From an uncultured Parabacteroides sp. (lineage in GTDB: Bacteria > Bacteroidota > Bacteroidia > Bacteroidales > Tannerellaceae), in assembly GCA_944325345.1 (NCBI GenBank), contig CALUZV010000007.1:1-64000 (forward strand): a DNA stretch of 64,000 bases, in the 5' to 3' direction. Under the pieces are notes generated by a model. The model was not told the origin of the DNA. It worked only from the letters and a program-made list of their open reading frames with translations, and made no database searches. The translations under genes were made by a program, and so were the position numbers. This document shows, piece after piece, positions 53,524 through 62,344 of this stretch. Within the stretch, counting starts at the first letter, position 1, and each line of letters begins with the position of its first letter.

Positions 53524-55638
53524 TTACTTTAAACCACGGCTGCGGAGGAGCGCATCGGTGCCCGGCTCTTTGCCCCGGAAGTTCACGTACATCTGCATAG
53601 CATCATCGATGCCACCAGGCGTCAAAATGAAGCGGCGGAACTTGTCGGCCACGTCCTGATTGAAGATATCACCCGTTTCCTTGTACGCTTCGAAGGCATC
53701 AGCTTCGAGGACTTCCGCCCAGAGGTAGCTGTAGTAGCCAGCTGTGTAGCCACCACCCATGGTGTGGTTGAAATACGTAGTGCGGTAGCGGGACGGGATT
53801 TGGCTCAGGAGTCCACGCTTGCCAAGTGTTTCGTCTTCGAACTTCATGACGTCCATGTCAGCCGGGATTTCCTTCAAGACGTGGAAGTCCATATCGAGGT
53901 AGGAAGCCGCCAGATACTCTACAGTTGCGAAGCCCTGACCGTACTTGTCGCTCTCGGTTATCTTCTGCACCAGAGCTTGAGGCATCACCTCGCCTGTCTG
54001 GTAGTGTTTCGCATAGACCTTCAAGACTTCAGGCTCCAGTACCCAGTGTTCCATGACTTGGGATGGCAGCTCGACAAAGTCTCGGGGAACACCCGATACA
54101 CCGTAGTAGTGAGTATCCTTGAAGAAGTTATGTAAGGCATGCCCAAATTCGTGGAAAAGCGTCTTCGCTTCGTCCACGCTGAGGAGGGCAGGCTGTCCGG
54201 CTGAAGGCTGCGTAAAGTTGCACACGACCGTAACCACAGGCCCCACTTTCTTGCCATCCTGGTACGTTTGTGAGCGATAAGTACCGCACCACGCGCCACC
54301 CCGTTTGCTGGCACGCGGGAAGAAGTCCATGTAGAGGACACCGAGAGTCGAACCGTCCTTGTCCTTGCATTCGAAAGCCTGCGCATCGGGATGCGGAAGC
54401 GGGACGTTGTTCAAACGCGTGAAGGTAATCCCATACAACCTGTTTGCTACATAGAAAGCACCCTGACGCACGCTGTCGAGCTGGAGGTAAGGGCGAACCT
54501 CATTCTCATCAATAGCATATTTAGCGTGCTTCGCTTTCTCGAAGTAATAACGCCAGTCCCAGCCCGCAGCGTCGAAGGTCTTCCCCTCCTTTCGAATCTC
54601 GGCTTGTATGTCGTTGAGTTCTTTCTTTGCCTGAACCAAAGCAGGAGCCCAGACCTCGTCTAAGAGTTTGTAAACGCGGTCGGATGTTTTGGCCATACGG
54701 TCGTCCAGGGCAAAGGCGGCGTAGTCGTCATAGCCCATCAGCTTCGCCTTCTCCAGTCGGGCTGAGATGAGTTTGCGGACTACTTCTTTGTTATCAGCAT
54801 CGTTGTTATTATTCCCCCGGTTGATGTAACCCTTGAAGATTTGCTCGCGAAGGTCGCGGTTATCAGCATATTGAAGGAAAGGCATGACGCTGGGGTTGTG
54901 CAAAGTGAAAACCCATTTGCCCTCCATCCCGGCATCTTTAGCTGCTTGTGCAGCATTGGCGATGAGGCTTTCGGGGAGACCAGACAAGTCCTCTTCTTTG
55001 TCGATGACCAATTGGAAAGCGTTCGTCTCCTTCAACATATTCTGTCCGAATGTCAGTTGGAGCATCGATATCTCGTTGTTCAGTTCTCTTAGGCGTGCTT
55101 GTTTGTCCTCAGGCAAATTAGCACCGCCACGAACAAAGCCCTTGTAGGTTTCTTCGAGCAACTTCATCTGTTCCTTGTCCAATCCGAGTTGCTCTCGCTT
55201 ATCATAGACGGCTTTTACTCTTGCGAAGAGTTGCGGATTGAGGTTGATGTCATCGCTATGCTTCGAGAGGAGCGGGGAGAGCTCTTTGCTCAAGGCTTGC
55301 ATCTCATCGTTGGTATTCGCGCTGTTCTGCCCATAGAATACAGAGCTGACGCGACGGAGCAACGTGCCGCATTGGTCAAGGGCAACAATGGTGTTCTCGA
55401 ACGTCGGTTCGTCCGGATTGTTGATGATGGCCTCTACTTCTGCAGTCTCCTGTTTCATGCCTTCCAAGAAGGCCGGTTTGTAGTGTTCCAACTGGATTTT
55501 GTCGAAAGGAGGTACGCCAAAAGGTGTGGAGTACTCCGTAAAGAAAGGATTGTCGGCAGGCATTGTCGTCTGTCCGCCACCACCTCCGCAAGCCGTAAGC
55601 ATAGCCGCGAGGCTGGCTGATAGTAAGATTTTTTTCAT
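53524..55638 (-). CDS. dcp: M3-family peptidyl-dipeptidase, lipoprotein
   Basis: A 704-residue zinc peptidase of the Dcp/oligopeptidase A family. It has a lipoprotein signal peptide with Cys at residue 18 ([11 protein letters not shown]). The catalytic helix is [14 protein letters not shown] (HExxH-type: HEFGH), with the third ligand Glu in the following helix. It removes dipeptides from C-termini of peptides, probably in the periplasm. A divergent -7 box lies 43 nt upstream, and pyrC follows 7 nt downstream. Confidence 0.93.
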   Translation of the reverse strand: MKKILLSASLAAMLTACGGGGGQTTMPADNPFFTEYSTPFGVPPFDKIQLEHYKPAFLEGMKQETAEVEAIINNPDEPTFENTIVALDQCGTLLRRVSSVFYGQNSANTNDEMQALSKELSPLLSKHSDDINLNPQLFARVKAVYDKREQLGLDKEQMKLLEETYKGFVRGGANLPEDKQARLRELNNEISMLQLTFGQNMLKETNAFQLVIDKEEDLSGLPESLIANAAQAAKDAGMEGKWVFTLHNPSVMPFLQYADNRDLREQIFKGYINRGNNNNDADNKEVVRKLISARLEKAKLMGYDDYAAFALDDRMAKTSDRVYKLLDEVWAPALVQAKKELNDIQAEIRKEGKTFDAAGWDWRYYFEKAKHAKYAIDENEVRPYLQLDSVRQGAFYVANRLYGITFTRLNNVPLPHPDAQAFECKDKDGSTLGVLYMDFFPRASKRGGAWCGTYRSQTYQDGKKVGPVVTVVCNFTQPSAGQPALLSVDEAKTLFHEFGHALHNFFKDTHYYGVSGVPRDFVELPSQVMEHWVLEPEVLKVYAKHYQTGEVMPQALVQKITESDKYGQGFATVEYLAASYLDMDFHVLKEIPADMDVMKFEDETLGKRGLLSQIPSRYRTTYFNHTMGGGYTAGYYSYLWAEVLEADAFEAYKETGDIFNQDVADKFRRFILTPGGIDDAMQMYVNFRGKEPGTDALLRSRGLK

Positions 55639-55680
55639 GTGTATGATATTAATAGATTATGTTTATCGCTATTCTTGGGG

Positions 55681-55719
55681 CAAAGATAGGCCATTATCGT
55701 GGAAAACGTCCTATCTTTG
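55681..55719. promoter_or_regulatory. Divergent promoter boxes for dcp-pyrC and the T9SS plug gene
   Basis: Minus-strand TATCTTTG (55688 to 55681) is 43 nt before the dcp start. Plus-strand TATCTTTG (55712-55719) is 25 nt before the T9SS plug gene. Both match TAnnTTTG exactly. Confidence 0.7.
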
Positions 55720-55743
55720 CGGAGGTTTTAACGTACATCTTTC

Positions 55744-57006
55744 ATGAAGCTATATTATATATGTATAGGAGCGGTGCTTTCCCTCTGCTCTTTGTTGGCG
55801 CAAGAGCCTTATCAAACTCGAATCTTCCAGCCCAAGCATATCAAGTCGTTGCAGATAAAGCAGCCGGAGCAATTATTCTCTAATCCCATCATTACGTTGG
55901 GGAGCGGAGAGCAATTATTGTTCTCGTTTGACGATATGTTGTCGAATCACGGCCGTTATGCCTATTCCATCATCCATTGCGATGCCGATTGGAAGCCTTC
56001 GTCGCTCGCGCCAATCGAGTATCTGGACGGTTTTCAGGGCTTGACTATCGATGATTTCGCCAATTCGATGGCTACGACAACTTCCTATACCAATTATCGC
56101 CTCTACCTGCCCAACGAAGATGTCCAGTTCAAAGTTTCAGGGAATTATGTACTTCGTGTTTACCTCGAAGATAATCCGGATGAGACCGTTTTCACCGCGT
56201 GCTTCCACGTTGTCGAGCCGCAGGTACAGATCGCTGCCTATATTAGCGGGAATACGAATATCGATACCTACCAGCAACACCAGCAACTGGGCTTCGCCAT
56301 CCAGACAAAGCAGTTCCGCATCGCCTATCCCCAGTCTGACCTTAAGATACGGGTTACGCAGAACAATCGGACGGATAACGCCGTTACGGATATCCAGCCC
56401 AGCAGCATCCTAAGCGATAAAATTGTTTACGAAAATATCCAATCCCTCATCTTCCCCGCCGGCAACGAATACAGAAGGATGGAATTCCTCAGCAATAAAT
56501 ATAATGGTATGCGTGTAGAAAGCATATCTTTCCACAGACCCTTCTACCACGTTACGCTTCTCAAGGATTACCCCAGTGCCATGGGTTCCTATTCCTACGA
56601 CGAGGATCAAGACGGCCGTTTCTTCGTCAATTGCAGCGGTTGTTCCGACCCGGATACCGAAGCAGACTATTACTTCGTCCATTTTACCCTCGCGATGCCC
56701 GAGGCAAAGGGTGGCACGGTTTATCTTCAGGGTGAAGCCTTCGACTACCTCCCTCTGCAGGACCGCCAAATGTATTTTAACCCCGACACGAGGGAATACG
56801 AGGCTTCCGTCCTCCTCAAGCAGGGCAACTACAACTATCAGTACCTCTACAAAGGGGCTAATGATAGCGTCGGTGCCACTCTCCCCATCGAGGGAGACTT
56901 CCATCAGACCGAAAACGAGTATTCCATCTTCGTCTATTACCGTCCGATGGGCGCCCGCTTCGACCGTCTGGTCGGTGTCAGCACCATCGTGAACAGCGAG
57001 CATTAA
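55744..57006 (+). CDS. Type IX secretion system plug protein (DUF5103)
   Basis: A 420-residue exported protein with a signal peptide (about 1-20, SLLAQ). It matches the DUF5103 family, whose members plug the periplasmic face of the SprA channel in the type IX secretion system. Typical parts are ELL FSFDDM-like LLFSFDDMLSNHGRYAY (about 60-76), YTNYRLYLPNED and YRPMGARFDRLVG near the C-terminus. The structure is all-beta. 21 nt separate it from the AddB-like gene. Confidence 0.9.
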   Translation: MKLYYICIGAVLSLCSLLAQEPYQTRIFQPKHIKSLQIKQPEQLFSNPIITLGSGEQLLFSFDDMLSNHGRYAYSIIHCDADWKPSSLAPIEYLDGFQGLTIDDFANSMATTTSYTNYRLYLPNEDVQFKVSGNYVLRVYLEDNPDETVFTACFHVVEPQVQIAAYISGNTNIDTYQQHQQLGFAIQTKQFRIAYPQSDLKIRVTQNNRTDNAVTDIQPSSILSDKIVYENIQSLIFPAGNEYRRMEFLSNKYNGMRVESISFHRPFYHVTLLKDYPSAMGSYSYDEDQDGRFFVNCSGCSDPDTEADYYFVHFTLAMPEAKGGTVYLQGEAFDYLPLQDRQMYFNPDTREYEASVLLKQGNYNYQYLYKGANDSVGATLPIEGDFHQTENEYSIFVYYRPMGARFDRLVGVSTIVNSEH

Positions 57007-57027
57007 TCCCTTATCTGCGAAATACAC

Positions 57028-59913
57028 ATGAAGCCCTTCCTGTTGCAAATCGCCGAGCGTTTCTACGCCGAGTACGGCGACGAGGTGAGTCGCCTGGCCT
57101 TCGTTTTCCCCAACCGCCGCGCCGGATTGTTTTTCCAGAAATATTTATCCGAGGTGTCGCCGCGCCCGCTCTTTTCCCCGACGATTTTAACGATAAACGA
57201 CTTGTTCGTGAAGCTGAGCGGAAAACAGGGAGCCGATCATCTGAGCCTCATCTTCCTTCTCTACGAAATTTACAAGGAGCGGAGCGGCTCCGAAGAGTCT
57301 TTCGACGATTTTCTTTACTGGGGCGAGATGCTCCTGAGCGATTTCGACGACGTGGACAAGTATCTGGCCGACGCCCGCCTCCTTTTCTCCAACATCGCAG
57401 ACCTCCGGGAGCTCGACGACCTCTTTGATTATCTCAGCCAAGAGCAGCTGGACGCCATCCGCACCTTCTGGTCGTCTTTCTATCCCCGTCGGTCGCCGAG
57501 CCAAGAGCAATTCCTGGCTTTGTGGGAGATTCTGTTCGACGTTTACACCGCTTTCCGCGAGCGTTTAGCCCAAAAAGGCCTGGGATACGAGGGTATGATT
57601 TTCCGCGAAGTGGTCGAGTCGCTGGAAAAAGACGATTCGCTGGAAATTCCTTACCCTCTGATTGTCTTCGTAGGCTTGAACGCCCTCTCCACCGTCGAGA
57701 TTCGCTTCCTCGAAGAGCTTCAGCGGCGCGGAAAAGCCGATTTCTACTGGGACTACGCCTCTTCCTTCGTCCGCGACCCCGAGAACCGCGCTTCTTTCTT
57801 CGCTCTCCCGAATTTGCGCAGGTTCCCGTCGCGCCTCGAGCTTCCGAAAGAAGACGGGGATAGCACGCCGGAGATTGTAACCATCGGTGTCTCTTCCGGC
57901 ATCGGGCAGGCGAAGGAGGTTTATTACCTTTTAAAAGATTTGTGCGAGCAGAAGTTGCTCGACGGAGACCTGGCGCTCCGCACGGCTATCGTCTTGCCGG
58001 ACGAAAACCTCTTGGTCCCGGTCTTGAATGCCATCCCGGAGGAAATCAAACATATCAACGTAACGATGGGATACCCGCTGTCCGGCACCCCCGTCGCTTC
58101 GCTGATGGATTATATCCTCGCGCTCCAGCGCAACATCCGTTTCATCGACCGCCAACCGATGTTTTACTTCCGCGACGTCCTTCCCGTCCTCAACCACCGC
58201 TATGTGTCGATGGCCGAACCGGAAATCGTCCCCGCCCTTGTGCGGGAAATCGGCGCCAACAACCGGATTTACATCCCGGAAACCGATTTGGCGCGCTCGC
58301 CGCTCCTCGCGCTGCTTTTCCAACCCATCTCGTCGCTCGGCGACTTCTCGGATTATCTCATCGAAGTCCTCTCGGAGCTGAACAGGCGCCTTTCCGCCCT
58401 CCGCGAAGACACCGGCGACGACGACGAACGCCCGCAGCGCACCGTGGATATCGAGCAGGAGTTCATCTTCCACTATTTTACCACCGTGAACCGCATGAAG
58501 GACATCCTCCGGGAGGCTGGCATCACGATGAAACTCGATACCTACTTCCGTCTCCTGCGCCGCGTAACCGAGGGAATCACCATCCCCTTCCGTGGCGAGC
58601 CTTTGTCGGGTCTGCAAATCATGGGCGTACTCGAAACGCGTGCCTTGGATTTCGAGCGAATCATCATCCTCTCCATGAACGAGGGCATTTTCCCGCTGAA
58701 ACGCGTCGCCAACTCGTTCATTCCCTATAATCTCCGCCGGGGATTCGGTCTCCCCACCTACGAACACCAGGATAGCGTCTGGGCATATCACTTCTACCGC
58801 CTCCTGACCCGTTCCTCCCAGGTGTCTTTGCTTTATGATACCCGCAGCAACGGCTTGCAGACCGGTGAAAAGAGCCGTTTCATCCAGCAGCTGCGCTTTC
58901 ACTATCGTGTACCTATGCTCGAACGCCTGCTGGTATTCGAAGTCAGCAGCGCGAAAGCCTCTCCGCTCGCCGTCGCCAAGGATTCCCGCGTGATGCAAAT
59001 GCTCGCCGACTTCCGCGAGGGCGGTTCCCGCGCCCTCTCTGCCAGCGCGCTCAACTACTACATGGATTGCCCGCTGAAATTTTACTACGCGATTCTCGTC
59101 GGCATCGGAAACGAGGAGGAAGTTACCGAAAACATCGAGAACGACATGTTCGGCAACATCCTGCACAAGACTTTGGAGCTGGTTTTCCGCCCTTACCGCG
59201 GCCAGATTATCACGCCGGACCTCCTCAAACTCCTTCGCCGCGACGAGCCGACGCTCACCGGCGCCATCGCAAGGGCTTTCGCCGAAGTGTTTTTCAAGTC
59301 CGACGTCGTGCGAACCCTCTCGGGGCAAAATTATTTGGTCGGCGAGCTGATACGAAAGTACGTCTTGCGCGTGCTCGAGCGTGATTTTTCCATCGCGCCC
59401 TTCCATTACATCGAGTCGGAACGCCTCATACGCACGACATTCCCCCTTTCCGGCGGCGGCCGAGTGCAGTTGAAGGGCTTCATCGACCGGGTGGACGACG
59501 TGAAGGGCAGCCTGCGCATCGTCGATTACAAAAGCGGGACGGGGAAAGCCGATTTCGCCTCGCTCGACGCCCTTTTCGACCGCACGCTGAAGGAGCGCCC
59601 CAAGGCCGTCTTCCAGGTTTTTTTCTATGCATGGATGTACAGCCGCCTTCCGGAGGCTTCGGCCCGCGAGATACGCCCCGTCATCTACTACATGCGCAGT
59701 CTTTTTCAGGAAAAAACGGATACTGCTGTCTATCAGACCATCTCGCGCGGAAAAAGAGAGCCTGTCGATGCCTTCCGACCCTTTTCGGCAGATTTTGAGG
59801 AACGCCTCGCTGCCTGTCTGGACGAGATATTCGATCCCTCTAAGCCCTTCGAGCAGACGGATATAGCTGATACGTGCGCCTATTGCCCCTTCGCATCCCT
59901 CTGCGGACGCTAA
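57028..59913 (+). CDS. AddB-like helicase/nuclease (PD-(D/E)XK, Fe-S)
   Basis: A 961-residue protein of the AddB/RecB-nuclease class. The N-terminus (AFVFPNRRAGLFFQKYL) is the AddB-like inactive helicase start. The C-terminal RecB-type nuclease is at about 800-850 with GFIDRVDD and IVDYKSG. Four Cys (about 681 in MDCPLKFYY, then CAYCPFASLC at the end) match the AddB iron-sulfur cluster. It would act in double-strand break repair with an AddA partner, but no addA gene follows; a repeat array does. GC content is the highest in the window. Confidence 0.88.
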   Translation: MKPFLLQIAERFYAEYGDEVSRLAFVFPNRRAGLFFQKYLSEVSPRPLFSPTILTINDLFVKLSGKQGADHLSLIFLLYEIYKERSGSEESFDDFLYWGEMLLSDFDDVDKYLADARLLFSNIADLRELDDLFDYLSQEQLDAIRTFWSSFYPRRSPSQEQFLALWEILFDVYTAFRERLAQKGLGYEGMIFREVVESLEKDDSLEIPYPLIVFVGLNALSTVEIRFLEELQRRGKADFYWDYASSFVRDPENRASFFALPNLRRFPSRLELPKEDGDSTPEIVTIGVSSGIGQAKEVYYLLKDLCEQKLLDGDLALRTAIVLPDENLLVPVLNAIPEEIKHINVTMGYPLSGTPVASLMDYILALQRNIRFIDRQPMFYFRDVLPVLNHRYVSMAEPEIVPALVREIGANNRIYIPETDLARSPLLALLFQPISSLGDFSDYLIEVLSELNRRLSALREDTGDDDERPQRTVDIEQEFIFHYFTTVNRMKDILREAGITMKLDTYFRLLRRVTEGITIPFRGEPLSGLQIMGVLETRALDFERIIILSMNEGIFPLKRVANSFIPYNLRRGFGLPTYEHQDSVWAYHFYRLLTRSSQVSLLYDTRSNGLQTGEKSRFIQQLRFHYRVPMLERLLVFEVSSAKASPLAVAKDSRVMQMLADFREGGSRALSASALNYYMDCPLKFYYAILVGIGNEEEVTENIENDMFGNILHKTLELVFRPYRGQIITPDLLKLLRRDEPTLTGAIARAFAEVFFKSDVVRTLSGQNYLVGELIRKYVLRVLERDFSIAPFHYIESERLIRTTFPLSGGGRVQLKGFIDRVDDVKGSLRIVDYKSGTGKADFASLDALFDRTLKERPKAVFQVFFYAWMYSRLPEASAREIRPVIYYMRSLFQEKTDTAVYQTISRGKREPVDAFRPFSADFEERLAACLDEIFDPSKPFEQTDIADTCAYCPFASLCGR

Positions 59914-59937
59914 AACGTCCCTTCAAGGCTATTTTAC

Positions 59938-60205
59938 CGTAGTAAAAACCATTTTTCAAATCTGAAAAGCCTTTCTGATCGCGATCAGAAGCATTTTTCA
60001 AATCTGAAAAATCATTTTGATCGTGTACAAAACCATTTTTCAAAACTGAAAAACCCTTCTGATCGCGAACAAAACCATTTTTCAAATTTGAAAAACCGTT
60101 TCGCTCGTGTACAAAGGCATTTTTCAAAACTGAAAAATCGTTTCGCTCGTGTACAAAACCATTTTTCAAATTTGAAAAATGCCTTCGTACTAATACGAAA
60201 AAGGA
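59938..60205. repeat. Palindromic tandem array, 42-bp period (array G)
   Basis: Six copies with CATTTTTCAA anchors at 59950, 59992, 60034, 60076, 60118 and 60160, each exactly 42 bp apart. Each unit has two half-palindromes: TTTTTCAAATCTGAAAAA and a second, more variable one such as CTGATCGCGATCAG or CGCTCGTGTACAAA. Sequence between the array and the REP cluster (60206-60268) shows nothing recognisable. Confidence 0.92.
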
Positions 60206-60268
60206 TTTTCGGGCGGGAAAGGTGGGGTAGGGAAGGGCAAAAAGGCTTGTATATTTTGACAAAATCCC

Positions 60269-60390
60269 ATGTTTAGCCCCGCGCTTCATTGCCGGGACAG
60301 CCGGACCCTCATGTTTAGCCCGGCAATTCATTGCCGGGTTCGGAATGCCCCTTCGTCCTCCCGTCTCGGGGTTTAAACCCCGAGGGGGAT
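60269..60390. repeat. REP-like hairpin cluster
   Basis: Two ATGTTTAG-headed elements: one decayed (CCCCGCGCT/ATTGCCGGG, about 60270-60297) and one perfect (CCCGGCAAT/ATTGCCGGG, about 60311-60340), the latter with the same stem as the copy beside the wecA-like gene. A further 20-bp palindrome of the related type, CTCGGGGTTTAAACCCCGAG, lies at 60365-60384. From 60391 to 60461 nothing is visible. Confidence 0.8.
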
Positions 60391-60461
60391 AGGTTTATAT
60401 GCGAAAAAAACATCATTAAAATATCGGGCTAAGCATCCGAGCCGGAACGAGGGCGGATGTT

Positions 60462-61184
60462 TCAGAATAAAAATCCCAGCGCAAAGCTGATATTATTGGT
60501 TCGCCGCTCGTATTCCAGTGGGGTAGGGGAGGGGATATCTGTCAGAGTATAAGTGAAAAGGGTTTTTGTGCGCGTAATCCCGAATTCATAATTGAAATCG
60601 AGGAAAAGACGGCCGATGGTAACATCTACGCCGGCGACAAGGGAGAGGCTGCCGGGGTGTTTGTCCTCTACAAAACCGCAAAAACTGGCTTCCGCGATGT
60701 CGAGGTCGTAGTCCGTTTTGTAGAAATATTTCAGTTTCGGCCCGACGAGGACGCTCAGGCGGTAAGGATTGCTTTTGACCAAATCGTAGCCGATTAGCAG
60801 CGGGAGCTCGAGCGAGGAACTGCGCACGGAGATGCTGTTCGTGAACGCAGACTCGTTCTGTCCGGCATTGTCGGGGGTATAATTTTGCGGCAAGGCGAAC
60901 TGCAGCTCGCTTTCGGAGCGATGCCAGGCGAAAGAGGGGTTAAAGAAGACGCGGTCGCGGCCTACGCGGAGCGAAATGGCGGCCAGATAGCCGACGCGGT
61001 AGCTTTGGTTGGAGCTCTGAAGCTCTTCGCCGCCCGCCGAAAGGCTGTGGACGATGGGGAGGGAGGCGTCGAAGCCAATCCGGACGCCGAGGTTCCACTT
61101 TTTTTCCTTCAGGAGCATGAAATCCCCCCTTTGCGCCGACGCGCAGAGCGGGACGAGGAGGAGCAAGGCGGGCAGGAATTTCAT
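60462..61184 (-). CDS. PorT-like outer membrane beta-barrel protein
   Basis: A 240-residue protein with a signal peptide (MKFLPALLLLVPLCASAQ) and an alternation of aromatic beta-strands ending in Phe (FALGFLF), typical of eight-stranded PorT/OmpW-like barrels of Bacteroidetes. The longer ORF from 61343 overlaps the flavin reductase gene and is rejected; the ATG at 61184 directly precedes the signal peptide. It lies 4 nt after the flavin reductase gene, so both are probably one transcript. Role unknown. Confidence 0.82.
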   Translation of the reverse strand: MKFLPALLLLVPLCASAQRGDFMLLKEKKWNLGVRIGFDASLPIVHSLSAGGEELQSSNQSYRVGYLAAISLRVGRDRVFFNPSFAWHRSESELQFALPQNYTPDNAGQNESAFTNSISVRSSSLELPLLIGYDLVKSNPYRLSVLVGPKLKYFYKTDYDLDIAEASFCGFVEDKHPGSLSLVAGVDVTIGRLFLDFNYEFGITRTKTLFTYTLTDIPSPTPLEYERRTNNISFALGFLF

Positions 61185-61188
61185 GGAA

Positions 61189-61752
61189 TCACTTTTTTTT
61201 CTGGACAGACCAGCCAAACTTGCCGACGAAATCGCCCAGTTCGTAGTATTTGCCGTGAGCGTAGGCGAGGAGGTTGGCGCGCTGCATGTCGAAGGCGCCT
61301 TTCTCGTCGATGAAACGCTCGTCGGCCTGGACATTGACGACATCGGCGATGAACATATCGTGGCTACCGAGGGCGAGGACCTCTTTCACGCGGCATTCGA
61401 TGCATAGAGGCGACTCGGCGATAGTCGGCGCATTGACGACAGAGGCTTTACCGGGCGTGAGGTGCATTTCCTCGAATTTATGATGTGTCTTGCCGGAATT
61501 GACGCCGCACCAGTCGGTCGCGAAAGCCAGGTCGCGGGTCGTCAGGTTGATGACAAATTCCATCGAACGCTTCAGGATGGGGTACGAATACCTTTCCGGG
61601 CGGACGGAAATATAGCACATCGGCGGATTAGTGCAAATCGTACCGACCCAAGCCACTGTGATGATGTTAAACTCCTCCGGCACGGAGCCGCAAGAGACCA
61701 TGACGGCGGGCAAGGGGTAAATCATGGTGCCGGGTTTCCAGTCGAGCTTCAT
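61189..61752 (-). CDS. Flavin reductase-like FMN-binding protein
   Basis: A 187-residue protein of the flavin reductase/FMN-binding split-barrel family. Parts typical of the family are YPLPAVMVSCGS (about 12-23), NIITVAWVGTICTNPPMCYISVR (first half NIITVAWVGT), the FVINLTTRDLA strand and SHDMFIADVVNV. It uses FMN, with NADH or NADPH as likely donor; the physiological role is not known. It is upstream of the PorT-like gene with a 4-nt gap. Confidence 0.88.
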   Translation of the reverse strand: MKLDWKPGTMIYPLPAVMVSCGSVPEEFNIITVAWVGTICTNPPMCYISVRPERYSYPILKRSMEFVINLTTRDLAFATDWCGVNSGKTHHKFEEMHLTPGKASVVNAPTIAESPLCIECRVKEVLALGSHDMFIADVVNVQADERFIDEKGAFDMQRANLLAYAHGKYYELGDFVGKFGWSVQKKK

Positions 61753-61781
61753 AAAAAAATTTTTTGGAGAAAAATTTTTTC

Positions 61782-61860
61782 AATTGACAATTAACAATTG
61801 ACAATTGAAAATTGGGAGAGCCCCCTTGAATTGTCAATTGTCAATTGTTAATTGTCAATT
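61782..61860. repeat. 27-bp perfect ATTGTCAATTG inverted repeat after pyrI
   Basis: The left arm (61782-61808) is built of AATTGACAATTAACAATTG units and the right arm (61834-61860) is its exact complement, with a 25-nt spacer. It is the same family as the element at the mfd end. The pyrI stop codon (61861 to 61859) lies at its right edge. As RNA it would form a very strong hairpin. Confidence 0.85.
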
Positions 61861-62329
61861 ATTCAATAACGATGTCGTCTTTCTTTACTTTCCGTTCGCA
61901 ATAATGGCATTTGAGGGTGCCGGCCTCGCGGTCCACGACCTCGAAGCGGGTTTGCATCGGCTCGTTGTTGGTTATGCACTTGGGGTTATTGCATTTGACG
62001 AGGCCGACAATCTCGTCGGGGAGTGAAACCTGCTTTTTCTCGACAACCTCATAGTTTCGGATGACGTTGAGGATGACATTTGGGGCGACGAGGGCGATTC
62101 GGTTGATTTCCGTATCATCGAAGAACTTGTCGGAAATCTTAATCATGCCCTTGGAACCGAATTTGTTGCTCGGCAGATTGTTGGCGATGGTGATGGTATT
62201 GTTCTTCATCTTGTCCAACTCGAGAAGTGCGGCGACTTTAAACAGTTGGTGCGGGGGAATATGGTCGATGACGGTTCCGTTCTCGATGGCAGCGACCTGC
62301 AATTCCTTATTATTTTCTATCATAGACAT
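61859..62329 (-). CDS. pyrI: Aspartate carbamoyltransferase regulatory chain
   Basis: A 156-residue regulatory subunit that binds nucleotides and holds the catalytic trimers together. The nucleotide-binding part is N-terminal ([12 protein letters not shown] and VALNL-like [17 protein letters not shown]). The zinc part has four Cys: C-N-N-P-K-C (109 and 114) and CHYC (138, 141). It starts 15 nt after pyrB. Its stop lies in a 27-bp inverted repeat. Confidence 0.96.
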   Translation of the reverse strand: MSMIENNKELQVAAIENGTVIDHIPPHQLFKVAALLELDKMKNNTITIANNLPSNKFGSKGMIKISDKFFDDTEINRIALVAPNVILNVIRNYEVVEKKQVSLPDEIVGLVKCNNPKCITNNEPMQTRFEVVDREAGTLKCHYCERKVKKDDIVIE

Positions 62330-62344
62330 AGCGTGCTGAGTTTT

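Noticed and set aside
57931..59406. Long open frame (491 codons) antisense to the AddB-like gene
   Set aside because: Shadow of a GC-rich coding sequence with no family motifs; the plus-strand gene has clear nuclease and Fe-S motifs.
61185..61343. Extended start of the PorT-like gene at 61343
   Set aside because: It overlaps the flavin reductase gene in another frame and would hide the signal peptide that begins at 61184.
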